A DNA stretch of 38,438 nucleotides from an uncultured beta proteobacterium (GCA_903928635.1 CAIYRQ010000166.1:1-38438), one strand, 5' to 3'; shown: positions 17,568-26,337, counted from the stretch's first letter. Notes: generated from the sequence alone by a model not told the origin. Numbers and translations: made by a program.

Positions 17568-19697
17568 ATGACGACTTCACGCCGCGACTTTCTGAAAACA
17601 ACGTCCGTCACCAGTGGTGGCCTGCTAATGGGCTTGGTACTGCCCGCCAGCACTGCCGTGCAAGCAGCCGGTACCGTCTACACCCCCAACGCCTGGGTGC
17701 ATATTGCCGACAACAATGCCATTACGCTGTTGACCGCCCGCTCTGAAATGGGCCAAGGTGTGTTCACCTCTATGCCCATGCTGATCGCTGAAGAGCTGAA
17801 CGTGGACATGTCGCAAATTTCGGTGCAAAACGCGCCGGCCAATGCGGCTGCCTATACCAACGACCTGTTGGGCGCCCAAATCACCGGTGGATCGACCTCG
17901 GTGCGTGACGGCTGGGAAAAACTGCGCACGGCGGGTGCCCAGGTGCGCGAAATGCTCATTAGCGCCGCCGCTGCCCGCTGGAATGTGGACCGCAGCACCT
18001 TGCGCGCCGACAAAGGCGTGGTTCATGGCCCTGGTGGCAAGAAGGCCACTTACGGCTCTTTGGCCGCTGACGCCGCCAAGCTGCCCGTGCCTGAGAAAGT
18101 CGCCCTCAAGGATCCCAAAGATTTCAAAATCATCGGCAAGCCCACCAAACGCCTGGACACGCCGGCCAAGGTCAACGGTTCTGCCCAGTTCGGTATCGAC
18201 GTGACCTTGCCCGGCATGGTCTACGCTGCGATCACCCAGTGCCCCGTTATTGGCGGCACGCTCAAGTCTTTTGATGCGGCCAAGGCCAAATCGATGCCGG
18301 GCGTTCAAAACGTTCTGGACATCCAGGGCAGCGTGGTAGTGGTGGCTGACAGCTACTGGCATGCCAAAAAGGCGCTAGAGACGGTGACCGTGGTATGGGA
18401 CGAAGGCGCAGGTGCCTCCATTGACAACGCCAGCATGCTCGCAGGCAACCGCAACGCCGCCAAGAATGGCAAGGTCTTACCCATAGGCGAGCCTAAAGGC
18501 GACGTCGCTGGCGCCATGAAAACCTCTGCCAAAGTGGTGGAGGCGGAGTACATCAGCCCCATGCAAGCGCACGCTCCGCTGGAACCCATGAACTTCACTG
18601 CCAACTACAAAGACGGCAAGTGCGAAGTGATCGGTTCGACCCAATTCCAGCAAGGTGCCCAGGGCGCCACCGCGGCTGTGTTGGGCATCAAACCAGAGGA
18701 CGTGACCGTCAAGACCACCTACCTGGGCGGCGGTTTCGGTCGCCGTCTGGAGTTGGACTTCATCATGCAAGCGGCCTTGACCTCCAAAGCCGTAGGCAAG
18801 CCCGTTAAGCTGATCTGGTCACGCGAAGAAGATATGACCCATGACTTCTACCGTCCCATGGGTGTGAACAACCTCAAGGCTGGTTTGGATGCATCTGGAA
18901 AACCTGTTGCGATGCACTTCAAGGTGACCTCGCAGTCGGTGACCCAGCGCGCCTTTGGCCTGCCGGTGGAAACCTTTGACCCCTTTATGGGGGAAGCCGC
19001 GGTGGCGCCTTACGGCATTGCCAACACCCAGCACGATCTGGTGATTCACGACACCGGTTTCCGTGTCGGTTACTGGCGCGCTGTGAGCCACAACATGAAT
19101 GCTTTCGCCAACGAAAGCTTCGTGGATGAGATGGCCAAAGCCGCAGGCAAAGACCCCTACGAGTACCGCATGGCCATGTTGAAAGACCAGCCCCGCTTTG
19201 CCAACGTCTTGAAGCTCGCCGCTGAAAAAGCCGGTTGGGGCAAGCCGCTGCCAGCAGGCCGTTCGCGCGGCATTGCGCTCATGGAAGGCTACGACGGCAT
19301 GATGGCCCAAGTGGCTGAAATTTCGTTGAAAGACGGCCATGTCAAGGTGCACAAGGTCACCGTAGCGGCCGACGTGGGCCACATCGTGAACCCTGAAACT
19401 GTGGAAGCACAGATCAAGTCCAGCGTGGCCTTCGGCATGAGCGCAGGCTTGATGCAGGAAATCACGCTGTCCAAAGGCCGTGTGGAGCAAACCAACTTCC
19501 ACAACTTCCCAGTGGTGCGCATGAACGACTACCCGCAAGTCACGGTGATCCTGGTGCCCAGCACCGAAAAACCCGGTGGTATCGGCGAGCCCGCAACCGC
19601 TTTGGTGGTGCCCGCCATTGCCAATGCAGTGGCAGCGCTCACCGGCAAGCGTGTGCGCAAGCTGCCATTGACGGCACAAGCCATCGCGCAAGCCTAA
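17568..19697 (+). CDS. iorB: Molybdopterin-binding large subunit, isoquinoline 1-oxidoreductase beta type
   Basis: A 709-residue xanthine-oxidase-family catalytic subunit of the IorB group, which oxidises N-heterocycles or aldehydes by hydroxylation. The N-terminus TSRRDFLKTTSV is a Tat signal, so a periplasmic site is likely. Cofactor-binding signatures are ARSEMGQGVFTSM, GGSTSVRDGWEKL, GGGFGRRLELDF and GIGEPATALVVPAIANA, with Glu674 as probable catalytic base. The ATG at 17568 is chosen because AAGGAG precedes it by 7 bp and the Tat motif follows at once; an upstream in-frame start lies inside iorA. No cytochrome c third subunit and no XdhC-type maturation gene are adjacent. A terminator follows. 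True substrate unknown. Confidence 0.87.
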   Translation: MTTSRRDFLKTTSVTSGGLLMGLVLPASTAVQAAGTVYTPNAWVHIADNNAITLLTARSEMGQGVFTSMPMLIAEELNVDMSQISVQNAPANAAAYTNDLLGAQITGGSTSVRDGWEKLRTAGAQVREMLISAAAARWNVDRSTLRADKGVVHGPGGKKATYGSLAADAAKLPVPEKVALKDPKDFKIIGKPTKRLDTPAKVNGSAQFGIDVTLPGMVYAAITQCPVIGGTLKSFDAAKAKSMPGVQNVLDIQGSVVVVADSYWHAKKALETVTVVWDEGAGASIDNASMLAGNRNAAKNGKVLPIGEPKGDVAGAMKTSAKVVEAEYISPMQAHAPLEPMNFTANYKDGKCEVIGSTQFQQGAQGATAAVLGIKPEDVTVKTTYLGGGFGRRLELDFIMQAALTSKAVGKPVKLIWSREEDMTHDFYRPMGVNNLKAGLDASGKPVAMHFKVTSQSVTQRAFGLPVETFDPFMGEAAVAPYGIANTQHDLVIHDTGFRVGYWRAVSHNMNAFANESFVDEMAKAAGKDPYEYRMAMLKDQPRFANVLKLAAEKAGWGKPLPAGRSRGIALMEGYDGMMAQVAEISLKDGHVKVHKVTVAADVGHIVNPETVEAQIKSSVAFGMSAGLMQEITLSKGRVEQTNFHNFPVVRMNDYPQVTVILVPSTEKPGGIGEPATALVVPAIANAVAALTGKRVRKLPLTAQAIAQA

Positions 19698-19717
19698 GAA
19701 GGTCTAAGCACTGAGGA

Positions 19718-19749
19718 GCGCCCTGTGCCGCAAGGTACAGGGCGTTTTT
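19718..19749 (+). terminator. Rho-independent terminator after iorAB
   Basis: A perfect 8-bp stem CGCCCTGT / ACAGGGCG around a 10-nt loop is followed directly by TTTTT. It begins about 20 bp after the iorB stop and separates iorAB from edd-eda. Confidence 0.85.
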
Positions 19750-19767
19750 CATTGCGGGCTGTGTTTT

Positions 19768-19842
19768 GGTTACCGGTCTGTAACCGGTCTACGTGCACGC
19801 AAGGCGCGTGCCGGTTACCATCGAGTTTGTAATTTTGTTACC
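19768..19842. promoter_or_regulatory. Cluster of GTTAC/GTAAC operator boxes upstream of edd-eda
   Basis: Four boxes share the core GTTAC or its complement: GGTTACCGG (19768), GTAACCGG (19780), CCGGTTACC (19811) and GTTACC (19837). Boxes one and two contain a direct repeat ACCGGTCT spaced 11 bp, one helical turn. Boxes two and three form a perfect 8-bp inverted repeat (GTAACCGG / CCGGTTAC). The ACCGGT centre resembles half sites of the LacI-family gluconate repressor GntR (from memory, TGTTACCGGTAACA). The last box is part of TGTAATTTTGTTACC (19828-19842), with GTAA-N5-TTAC symmetry as in HexR sites. Which regulator binds is unknown. Confidence 0.55.
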
Positions 19843-19849
19843 AAACGAT

Positions 19850-21697
19850 ATGAAACTCCACGCCGTAGTTGTTGAAGTTACCCGCCGCATCCAAGAGCGC
19901 AGCGGGGAGGCCCGCGCCGCTTACCTGGCTCAAGTGCATGCCATGGCCCGCCGTCCGCCCGGCGCCCAGCGCATGGGTTGTGCCAATGTGGCCCATGCTT
20001 TTGCGGCCATGGAACCCAGCGACAAGCGCCGTGCCAGTGCGCTGGACAACTTCCAGCCCGTGACCCAGCGTGCACCCAACATTGGCATCGTCAATGCCTA
20101 CAACGACCTGTTGTCGGCCCATGCGCCGCTGCAGCATTACCCGGCCCTGATCAAAGACGAGGCGCGCAAATGGGGCGCCACCGCCCAGGTAGCGGGCGGC
20201 GTGCCTGCGATGTGCGACGGGGTGACCCAGGGCAATCCCGGCATGGAGCTGAGTCTCTTTTCCCGTGATGCGATTGCCATGGCCACTGCCGTGTCTTTGA
20301 CCCACGACGTGTTTGATTGCGCTTTGATGCTGGGCGTGTGCGACAAGATCGTGCCAGGACTGCTGATAGGCGCTTTGCACTTTGGCCACCTGCCCACCGT
20401 GTTTGTGCCTGCCGGGCCCATGACTTCGGGACTGCCGAATAACGAAAAAGCCAAAGTGCGTGAGCAAGCGGCGCAGGGTTTGGTGGGTCGCAGCGAGCTA
20501 CTGCAAGCGGAGTCTGCCGCCTACCATGGCGAAGGAACCTGCACGTTTTATGGCACGGCCAATAGCAACCAAATGTTGTTGGAGGCCATGGGCCTGCATG
20601 TGCCAGGCACAGCCTTCGTCAACCCAGGCGCCGACATCCGCGCAGAGCTCACCCGCGAAGCCGCGCGCACCGTGCTGGGCCACAGCACCAGCGGTGCCGC
20701 CGCATGCACGCCGATTGGCGAGTTGGTAGACGAGCGCTGCATCGTCAATGCCATGGTCGCCTTGCTGGCCACCGGCGGCTCGACCAACCATTTGATCCAC
20801 TGGGTCGCGGTCGCACGCGCGGCCGGTATCACCATCGATTGGAATGATTTCTCCGACCTGTCGGACGTGGTGCCGCTGCTTACCCGCGTCTATCCCAATG
20901 GAAGCGCCGATGTGAACCAATTCCAAGCGGCAGGCGGGCCGGGGTTTGTGATCCGCGAACTGCTGGACGCCGGGTTCATGCACGCAGACGTGCTCACGGT
21001 TCGGCCAGGTGGCTTGCGCGAATTCACCCGAATTCCGCACGCCGCGGGAGCTAGCTTGGCCTGGCAAGAGGCAGGTGCGAGCAAGGACGAGACCGTGGTT
21101 CGCCCGGCAAACAGCCCGTTCAGCACGAGTGGCGGCTTGCGCCTGCTCTCGGGCAACCTGGGGCGCAGCGTGATCAAGGTGTCTTCGGTGCCCGACGACC
21201 GACACGTGGTGGAAGCGCCCTGCCGCGTTTTTGATTCTCAAGAAGCATTGCACACGGCGTTCACTGCAGGCGAACTGGACCGCGACGTGGTCTGTGTGGT
21301 GCGCTGGCAAGGCCCGCAAGCCAACGGTATGCCGGAGCTGCACAAGCTCACGCCGCCCCTGGCCGTGCTGCAGGGCAAAGGATTCAAGGTGGCGCTGGTG
21401 ACCGACGGCCGCATGAGCGGCGCGTCGGGCAAAGTGCCTGCGGCCATCCATGTATCGCCCGAAGCTGCCGCTGGTGGCCCATTGGCCAAAGTCCGCGATG
21501 GTGATGTGGTTCGCATGGACGCTACGGCAGGTACCTTGCAGGTGCTGGTCCCGGCTACCGAATGGGAGGCCCGCACCCTTGCCACCATGCCGCCCGAATT
21601 GCGCGCCGCTAACGGCATTGGCATGGGCCGCGAGCTTTTTGCGGGCATGCGCCGCAACGCCTTGGCTGCCGAGCAGGGCGCTTGCAGCTGGCTGTAA
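19850..21697 (+). CDS. edd: Phosphogluconate dehydratase
   Basis: A 615-residue IlvD/Edd-family iron-sulfur dehydratase converting 6-phosphogluconate to 2-keto-3-deoxy-6-phosphogluconate, the first committed Entner-Doudoroff step. Edd-specific phrases are [61 protein letters not shown] and [18 protein letters not shown]; the cysteines in MCDGVTQG and GVCDKIVPG are the expected cluster ligands. The ATG at 19850 is preferred to an in-frame start at 19793, because the upstream codons run through the operator boxes and the chosen start gives the family length. No Shine-Dalgarno is visible. eda follows after 41 bp. Confidence 0.95.
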   Translation: MKLHAVVVEVTRRIQERSGEARAAYLAQVHAMARRPPGAQRMGCANVAHAFAAMEPSDKRRASALDNFQPVTQRAPNIGIVNAYNDLLSAHAPLQHYPALIKDEARKWGATAQVAGGVPAMCDGVTQGNPGMELSLFSRDAIAMATAVSLTHDVFDCALMLGVCDKIVPGLLIGALHFGHLPTVFVPAGPMTSGLPNNEKAKVREQAAQGLVGRSELLQAESAAYHGEGTCTFYGTANSNQMLLEAMGLHVPGTAFVNPGADIRAELTREAARTVLGHSTSGAAACTPIGELVDERCIVNAMVALLATGGSTNHLIHWVAVARAAGITIDWNDFSDLSDVVPLLTRVYPNGSADVNQFQAAGGPGFVIRELLDAGFMHADVLTVRPGGLREFTRIPHAAGASLAWQEAGASKDETVVRPANSPFSTSGGLRLLSGNLGRSVIKVSSVPDDRHVVEAPCRVFDSQEALHTAFTAGELDRDVVCVVRWQGPQANGMPELHKLTPPLAVLQGKGFKVALVTDGRMSGASGKVPAAIHVSPEAAAGGPLAKVRDGDVVRMDATAGTLQVLVPATEWEARTLATMPPELRAANGIGMGRELFAGMRRNALAAEQGACSWL

Positions 21698-21738
21698 TCG
21701 CTCGCGCTTTCATCAAAATCAAAAAACAGGACGACAAC

Positions 21739-22392
21739 ATGACTTCCATCCGCTCCACGGCCGCCGGTTTAACTGCACTGCAAGTGATGCAAGACGCTCC
21801 GGTCATCCCCGTCATCGTGCTCAATGATGTCGCCCACGCCGTACCCATGGCACGTGCCCTGGTGGCGGGTGGGGTTCGCATGTTGGAGGTCACGCTGCGT
21901 ACGCCCCAAGCGCTGGCTTGTATTGAAGCCATTGCCCGCGAAGTCCCCGAAGCCGTGGTGGGCGCCGGTACCGTGCGCTCCAAGGCCGACGCCCAGTCGG
22001 CGGCGCGGGCCGGTGCCCGCTTCGCGGTCAGCCCTGGCTACACCAGTGCCGTGGGCCAGGCTTGTCGCGATGTGGGCTTGGCGCTCTTGCCCGGTGTGGC
22101 CACTGGCAGCGAAATCATGATGGCGCAGGAGGATGGCTTTACCGAGCTCAAGTTCTTTCCGGCCATGCAAGCCGGTGGCCCTGCCATGCTCAAGGCCTGG
22201 AGCGGTCCCTTCTTTGATGTGCGCTTTTGCCCGACCGGCGGAGTCAGCCTGCAAAACGCGGCCGAGTTTCTGGCCTTGCCCAACGTGGTGTGTGTGGGGG
22301 GCTCGTGGCTGGTCCCAGCCGACGCCATGGCCGCTGGGGATTGGGCGCGCATTACCCAACTTGCGGCGGATACTGCATCGCTGCGAAAGTAG
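21739..22392 (+). CDS. eda: KDPG aldolase (2-dehydro-3-deoxy-phosphogluconate aldolase)
   Basis: A 217-residue class I aldolase splitting KDPG into pyruvate and glyceraldehyde 3-phosphate. The Schiff-base Lys138 is in [14 protein letters not shown]; Glu50 and Arg54 are in MLEVTLRTP. The phosphate-binding [12 protein letters not shown] and GGSWLVP segments close the barrel. The ATG at 21739 is preceded by CAGGA at usable spacing; an upstream in-frame start at 21682 overlaps edd and is rejected. Together with edd it forms a complete Entner-Doudoroff lower branch. No glucose-6-phosphate dehydrogenase gene is in the window. Confidence 0.95.
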   Translation: MTSIRSTAAGLTALQVMQDAPVIPVIVLNDVAHAVPMARALVAGGVRMLEVTLRTPQALACIEAIAREVPEAVVGAGTVRSKADAQSAARAGARFAVSPGYTSAVGQACRDVGLALLPGVATGSEIMMAQEDGFTELKFFPAMQAGGPAMLKAWSGPFFDVRFCPTGGVSLQNAAEFLALPNVVCVGGSWLVPADAMAAGDWARITQLAADTASLRK

Positions 22393-22420
22393 CGCCATAG
22401 CGCAGGGCCAAGCGCCTGTG

Positions 22421-22426
22421 CACAAT
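22421..22426 (+). promoter_or_regulatory. Candidate -10 element close to the ybaK start
   Basis: CACAAT lies eight bases before the ybaK ATG, and no Shine-Dalgarno is present. A transcript starting six to eight bases downstream would be leaderless or nearly so. No good -35 is visible. Confidence 0.35.
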
Positions 22427-22434
22427 AGGCGTCT

Positions 22435-22938
22435 ATGGCCAAAAAAGACCAACGTAGCGACCGTGTCAGCGAAACCCCTGCCACCCAGTTTCTCAAAACC
22501 CACAAGGTCGCGTTTACCGAACACCCCTACGAATACCTGGAGCACGGCGGTGCGCAACACAGCGCGCAGGTGCTGGGATGGGATCCGTTTCATGTGGTCA
22601 AGACCTTGATCATGGAAGACCAGGACGCCAAGCCCTTGGTGGTGCTGATGCACGGGAACCGCAAGGTGTCGACCAAAAATCTGGCACGTCAGATCGGTGC
22701 CAAATCCGTCGCGCCCTGTGCGCCCGAGACCGCCAACCGCCACAGCGGCTACCTGGTGGGCGGTACCTCGCCCTTTGCCTCGCGCAAGTCCATGCCGGTG
22801 TACGTGGAATCCACCATCCTCGAGCTGCCCAAGATCTTGATCAACGGCGGGCGGCGCGGTTACCTGGTGGGCATAGACCCCGCGCTGTGCGTGGCATTGC
22901 TGGGTGCAAAGGCGGTACAGTGCGCTCTTGAAGAATAA
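22435..22938 (+). CDS. ybaK: Cys-tRNA(Pro) deacylase, YbaK/EbsC family
   Basis: A 167-residue trans-editing domain protein that hydrolyses Cys-tRNA(Pro) produced by prolyl-tRNA synthetase error. Family features are TPATQFLKTHKVAFTEHPYEY, then VVKTLIMED, the block LMHGNRKVSTKNLARQIGAKSV, and GYLVGGTSPFASRKSMPVYVE with the substrate-binding GG(T/V)SP loop. It is free-standing between eda and plsY. An alternative would be a generic aminoacyl-tRNA deacylase of the same fold, but the SPFASRK segment favours YbaK. Confidence 0.9.
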   Translation: MAKKDQRSDRVSETPATQFLKTHKVAFTEHPYEYLEHGGAQHSAQVLGWDPFHVVKTLIMEDQDAKPLVVLMHGNRKVSTKNLARQIGAKSVAPCAPETANRHSGYLVGGTSPFASRKSMPVYVESTILELPKILINGGRRGYLVGIDPALCVALLGAKAVQCALEE

Positions 22939-22989
22939 GGCCGCCGCCTCGCGCCGGTGCCGCACAACAACCCCATTCGGAGACATTTT

Positions 22990-23622
22990 TTGGACGCCCT
23001 CATTCCTTTTTACCCCGCATTGGCCACGGTGGCGGCTTACCTGATGGGCTCGCTGTCTTTTGCGGTCATCGTCAGCAGCGCCATGGGCTTGAATGACCCC
23101 CGCAGCTACGGCAGCAAGAACCCCGGTGCAACCAACGTTTTGCGCTCGGGCAACAAGCTGGCGGCCGTATTGACGCTGGTGCTGGACGCCTTCAAAGGCT
23201 GGCTGCCGGTCGCGCTGGTGCAAACCTGGGGCGGTGCTTATGGCTTGGAGGCGGGCAGCGTCGCGATGGTCGGTCTGGCCGCGTTTTTAGGCCATTTGTA
23301 CCCGGTGTTTTTTCGCTTTGTCGGTGGCAAAGGCGTGGCGACGGCGCTGGGCGTGGTGCTGGCTGTGAACCCCGTATTGGGCCTGGCCACGGGCGTGACC
23401 TGGCTCTTGATTGCCTATTTCTTCCGCTATTCCTCTCTGGCGGCTTTGGTGTCGGCGGTGTTTGTGCCGGTGTACTACCTGATGGCCGACGGCGTGTTCT
23501 GGCGCGCAGACAACGGCATTGCCCTGGCTTTGGTCATCGTCAGCGGCCTGTTGATCTGGCGCCACGCCGAAAACCTGTCGCGCTTGGTCAAAGGTACCGA
23601 ATCTAAGATCGGAAAAAAATAA
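22990..23622 (+). CDS. plsY: Glycerol-3-phosphate acyltransferase (acyl-phosphate dependent)
   Basis: A 210-residue inner-membrane enzyme with about five to six transmembrane segments, acylating glycerol 3-phosphate at position 1 for phospholipid synthesis. Signature motifs are [33 protein letters not shown] and [17 protein letters not shown] at 22990 is preferred as start: GGAGA (22979-22983) lies 6 bp before it and the protein then begins at normal PlsY position. The upstream GTG at 22957 has no ribosome-binding site and would add 11 polar residues. Its last lysine codons also form the T-tract of the antisense yajQ terminator. Confidence 0.92.
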   Translation: MDALIPFYPALATVAAYLMGSLSFAVIVSSAMGLNDPRSYGSKNPGATNVLRSGNKLAAVLTLVLDAFKGWLPVALVQTWGGAYGLEAGSVAMVGLAAFLGHLYPVFFRFVGGKGVATALGVVLAVNPVLGLATGVTWLLIAYFFRYSSLAALVSAVFVPVYYLMADGVFWRADNGIALALVIVSGLLIWRHAENLSRLVKGTESKIGKK

Positions 23623-23642
23623 AGGCGACCGGGTGGCCGCCT
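23612..23642 (-). terminator. Rho-independent terminator of yajQ, overlapping the plsY 3' end
   Basis: Read on the minus strand, AGGCGGCC-ACCC-GGTCGCCT (one internal mismatch) is followed by TTTATTTTTTT. It lies 20 bp beyond the yajQ stop. The T-rich part is the complement of the final plsY codons. In the plus direction there is no T-tract, so it would not serve plsY. Confidence 0.7.
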
Positions 23643-23662
23643 GATCGCGACGCTGCAGTTGC

Positions 23663-24148
23663 TTAGTCTCGGAAGTTGTTGAAACTCAGCGGCACGTCGG
23701 TAATGTCTTTTTTCAACAAGGCCATGGCCGTTTGCAAATCGTCGCGCTTGGCGCCTGTGACTCGCACCGAATCCCCTTGAATTGCCGCCTGCACCTTGAG
23801 CTTGCTGTCTTTGAGGATGCGCTGAATTTTCTTGCCCAGTTCGGTCTCAATGCCATTGCGCACGGTGATGACCTGCTTGACCTTGTCGCCGCCCATTTTT
23901 TGCACGTCGCCCAAGTCCAGAAAGCGCACATCGACGTTGCGCTTGGTCATTTTGTTGCGCAGTACGTCTTCAATTTGCGCCAGTTGGAACTCGGCGTCTC
24001 CGATCATGGTGATCTCTTTGTCCTTGATCTCGATGCTGGCAGAAGTGCCTTTGAAGTCAAAGCGGGTGGTGATTTCTTTGACGGTGTTTTCCACCGCGTT
24101 TTTGACGTCGACCAGATTGGCTTCGCAAACGGTATCAAAAGAGGGCAT
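23663..24148 (-). CDS. yajQ: YajQ family nucleotide-binding protein
   Basis: A 161-residue cytoplasmic protein of two ferredoxin-like subdomains. The N-terminus [26 protein letters not shown] and RFDFKGT, then [32 protein letters not shown] and the C-terminal [17 protein letters not shown] are all canonical. Homologues bind tRNA or rRNA, and one in Xanthomonas binds cyclic di-GMP; the role here cannot be chosen from sequence. It is a monocistronic gene divergent from murB with its own terminator. GAGAAT precedes the ATG by six bases, which could be either a -10 box or a weak ribosome-binding site. Confidence 0.93.
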   Translation of the reverse strand: MPSFDTVCEANLVDVKNAVENTVKEITTRFDFKGTSASIEIKDKEITMIGDAEFQLAQIEDVLRNKMTKRNVDVRFLDLGDVQKMGGDKVKQVITVRNGIETELGKKIQRILKDSKLKVQAAIQGDSVRVTGAKRDDLQTAMALLKKDITDVPLSFNNFRD

Positions 24149-24198
24149 GGCTTAATTCTCGGTGCGCTGAAGGGAGCGTCGCGATTCGGGCTGAATGC

Positions 24199-24204
24199 GA
24201 CAAT
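24199..24204 (+). promoter_or_regulatory. Candidate -10 element of a leaderless murB transcript
   Basis: GACAAT is followed by six bases (CCCAGG) and the murB ATG, so the predicted transcription start coincides with the A of the start codon. The AGG is too close to the ATG to act as a ribosome-binding site. Confidence 0.42.
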
Positions 24205-24210
24205 CCCAGG

Positions 24211-25266
24211 ATGTTAGTCGAGAACAACGTCGCCCTGCAGGCGCTCAACACCTTCCACATCGTGGCAAAAGCCCACCGCTTGGTGCGCATTCACAATGAA
24301 GCGGACGCAATGGCGCTCTGCGCTGACCCCCAATGGCGGGACGTGCCCAAGTTTGTCTTAGGCGGCGGCAGCAACCTGGTGATCACGGGCGATGTCAAGC
24401 CGCTGGTGCTCAAAGTGGAAGTGATGGGGCGGCGCCTGCTGCGGGAAACGCCCAAGCACTGGGTGGTGGAGGCCGGGGCGGGGGAGGACTGGCACGGCTT
24501 CGTGGCCTGGACGCTGGAGCAGGGGCTGCCGGGGCTGGAAAACCTCGCCATGATTCCCGGCACCGTGGGCGCTTCGCCCGTGCAAAACATCGGTGCGTAC
24601 GGCGTGGAGTTGCAAGACCGGTTTGAGTCGCTGGACGCCATTGATTTGCAGACCGGCCGGATTTTTACGCTGGACGCCGCCCAGTGCGGCTTTGGCTACC
24701 GCGACTCGGTGTTCAAACACGCGGCAGGTGACAAGGGCCTGGGGCTGAAAGACCGCGCGCTGATTTTGCGGGTGCGCTTTGCCTTGCCCAAGGCATGGAA
24801 GTCGGTGCTCGGCTATGCGGATCTGGACAAAAAGCAAGCCGAACATGGTGGTGTGCAGCCTACGGCCCAGCAGCTTTTTGACTGGGTCTGCCAAATCCGG
24901 CACGCCAAGCTGCCCGACCCGGCGGTGATCGGCAACGCCGGGAGCTTTTTCAAGAACCCCACGGTCAGCGCGGAGCAATGCGCCGACATCATTGCCAGAG
25001 ATCCCAAGGTAGTGCATTACAAGCTGGCAGACGGCAGTTTCAAGCTCGCGGCCGGGTGGTTAATTGACGCCTGCGGCTGGCGCGGCAAATCTATCGGCCA
25101 GGCCGGTGTATATGAAAAGCAAGCCCTGGTGCTGGTCAATCGCGGCGCTGGCGTCGGCGGTGAGGGTGCTACGGGCGGCGAAGTGATGACACTGGCAGGC
25201 GCTATCCAGACCAGCGTCTATGAGCGCTTTGGTCTGCGTCTCGAGACCGAGCCGGTTGTTCTATAA
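24211..25266 (+). CDS. murB: UDP-N-acetylenolpyruvoylglucosamine reductase
   Basis: A 351-residue FAD enzyme reducing UDP-GlcNAc-enolpyruvate to UDP-MurNAc in peptidoglycan synthesis; the length fits the long E. coli-type class. The N-terminus LQALNTFHIVAKAHRLVRI, the FAD-binding VLGGGSNLVI, GLENLAMIPGTVGASPVQNIGAYGVEL, the active-site GNAGSFFKNP and the C-terminal LIDACGWRGKSIGQAGVYEKQALVLVN are all present. It is divergent from yajQ. The NDUFA9-like gene starts 54 bp downstream. Confidence 0.95.
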   Translation: MLVENNVALQALNTFHIVAKAHRLVRIHNEADAMALCADPQWRDVPKFVLGGGSNLVITGDVKPLVLKVEVMGRRLLRETPKHWVVEAGAGEDWHGFVAWTLEQGLPGLENLAMIPGTVGASPVQNIGAYGVELQDRFESLDAIDLQTGRIFTLDAAQCGFGYRDSVFKHAAGDKGLGLKDRALILRVRFALPKAWKSVLGYADLDKKQAEHGGVQPTAQQLFDWVCQIRHAKLPDPAVIGNAGSFFKNPTVSAEQCADIIARDPKVVHYKLADGSFKLAAGWLIDACGWRGKSIGQAGVYEKQALVLVNRGAGVGGEGATGGEVMTLAGAIQTSVYERFGLRLETEPVVL

Positions 25267-25307
25267 ACCACATTGACCCTGCGCAAGCCGCTGACATCTC
25301 CTCCCGC

Positions 25308-25313
25308 TACAGT
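25308..25313 (+). promoter_or_regulatory. Candidate -10 element near the NDUFA9-like start
   Basis: TACAGT lies seven bases before the ATG at 25321, with no Shine-Dalgarno between. The spacing matches that seen before ybaK, murB, folC and ppnP. It is a weaker match (TACAGT rather than ACAAT). Confidence 0.3.
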
Positions 25314-25320
25314 GAGTGCT

Positions 25321-26337
25321 ATGAAACATATTTTGGTATTGGGCGGCACCGGGTTTGTCGGTGCCCATGTGTGTGAAAAGCTGGTCCGCGCGGGCTACCG
25401 CGTGAGTGTTCCCACGCGCCGTGCGGTCAATGCGCGCAACATTCAGCATTTGCCCGGGCTCACGGTGTTGGAGTGCAATGTGCACGACGAGTCCGCATTG
25501 ACGCAGGCCATGGCCGATGTGGACGGCGTTGTGAATTTGGTAGCCATACTCCATGGCACACCCGAGTCCTTTGACCGGGTGCACCGTCTTCTGCCTGAAA
25601 AAATAGCCCGTGCTTGCACTGCACAAGGCGTGCACCAGTTGGTGCACGTCAGCGCGCTGGGAACCGACTGGCGTGCCCCGCACACCTGCCCTTCAAACTA
25701 CCTGCGCAGCAAGGGGCAGGGAGAGACGGCATTGATGCAGTTGTTGGGTTGGCCGCATGACGGAGCGGACAGCGGCGCAGAGGGCCCGCACATCGGCCTG
25801 ACGGTGTTACGGCCTAGTGTTATTTTTGGTGCGCAAGACAAGTTTTTGAACGTGTTTGCAGCCTTGCAAAAAGTGTTTCCTGTCATGCCGCTGGCGGGCG
25901 CACAGGCCAAATTTCAACCGGTGTGGGTCGAAGACGTCGCCCGCGCTGTGGTGAACAGTATGGGGCGGGGGCTATCCGGGGCGCCTGCCTGGGACTTGTA
26001 CGAGTTGGTAGGACCCCAGGTCTACACGCTGCGGGAGCTGGTGCAATTGGCTGCGCGCCTGAGTGGCGTTGGTCAGGGACGTGGACGTCCGGTGATTGGT
26101 TTGCCGCGCTGGATGGGCCAGCTGCAGGCCGTCATGCTGGGCCTGATGCCGGGGGAACCGGTGATGAGTCTGGATAACCTGGATTCGATGCGCGTGGACA
26201 ACGTGGCCACCGGCCAGTTACCGGGTTTTGAGGCCCTCGGTATCACGCCAAGCACGCTGGCCGCGATCGCGCCGACCTATTTGTTACCGGATCGATCTGG
26301 CCAAGGCTTGCTGGGCGTTCGCCGCCACGCGCATTAA
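25321..26337 (+). CDS. NAD(P)-binding SDR, complex I NDUFA9 subunit family
   Basis: A 338-residue atypical short-chain dehydrogenase. The dinucleotide-binding loop LGGTGFVGAHVCEKLVRAGYRV opens the Rossmann fold, and LTVLRPSVIFGAQDKFLNVF is typical of the NDUFA9/YwnB-like group. The catalytic YxxxK tyrosine of classical SDRs appears as NYLRSKGQGE. Bacterial members are often annotated as complex I-associated, but no nuo gene is here, so the role is open. The ATG at 25321 starts the Rossmann strand directly; an in-frame start at 25273 is less likely. Its TAA overlaps the stop of the opposite-strand kinase gene. Confidence 0.82.
   Translation: MKHILVLGGTGFVGAHVCEKLVRAGYRVSVPTRRAVNARNIQHLPGLTVLECNVHDESALTQAMADVDGVVNLVAILHGTPESFDRVHRLLPEKIARACTAQGVHQLVHVSALGTDWRAPHTCPSNYLRSKGQGETALMQLLGWPHDGADSGAEGPHIGLTVLRPSVIFGAQDKFLNVFAALQKVFPVMPLAGAQAKFQPVWVEDVARAVVNSMGRGLSGAPAWDLYELVGPQVYTLRELVQLAARLSGVGQGRGRPVIGLPRWMGQLQAVMLGLMPGEPVMSLDNLDSMRVDNVATGQLPGFEALGITPSTLAAIAPTYLLPDRSGQGLLGVRRHAH

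Noticed and set aside
26283-26289. GTTACCGG within the NDUFA9-like gene, similar to the edd boxes
   Set aside because: A single copy inside coding sequence with no partner half site; chance occurrence is likely.
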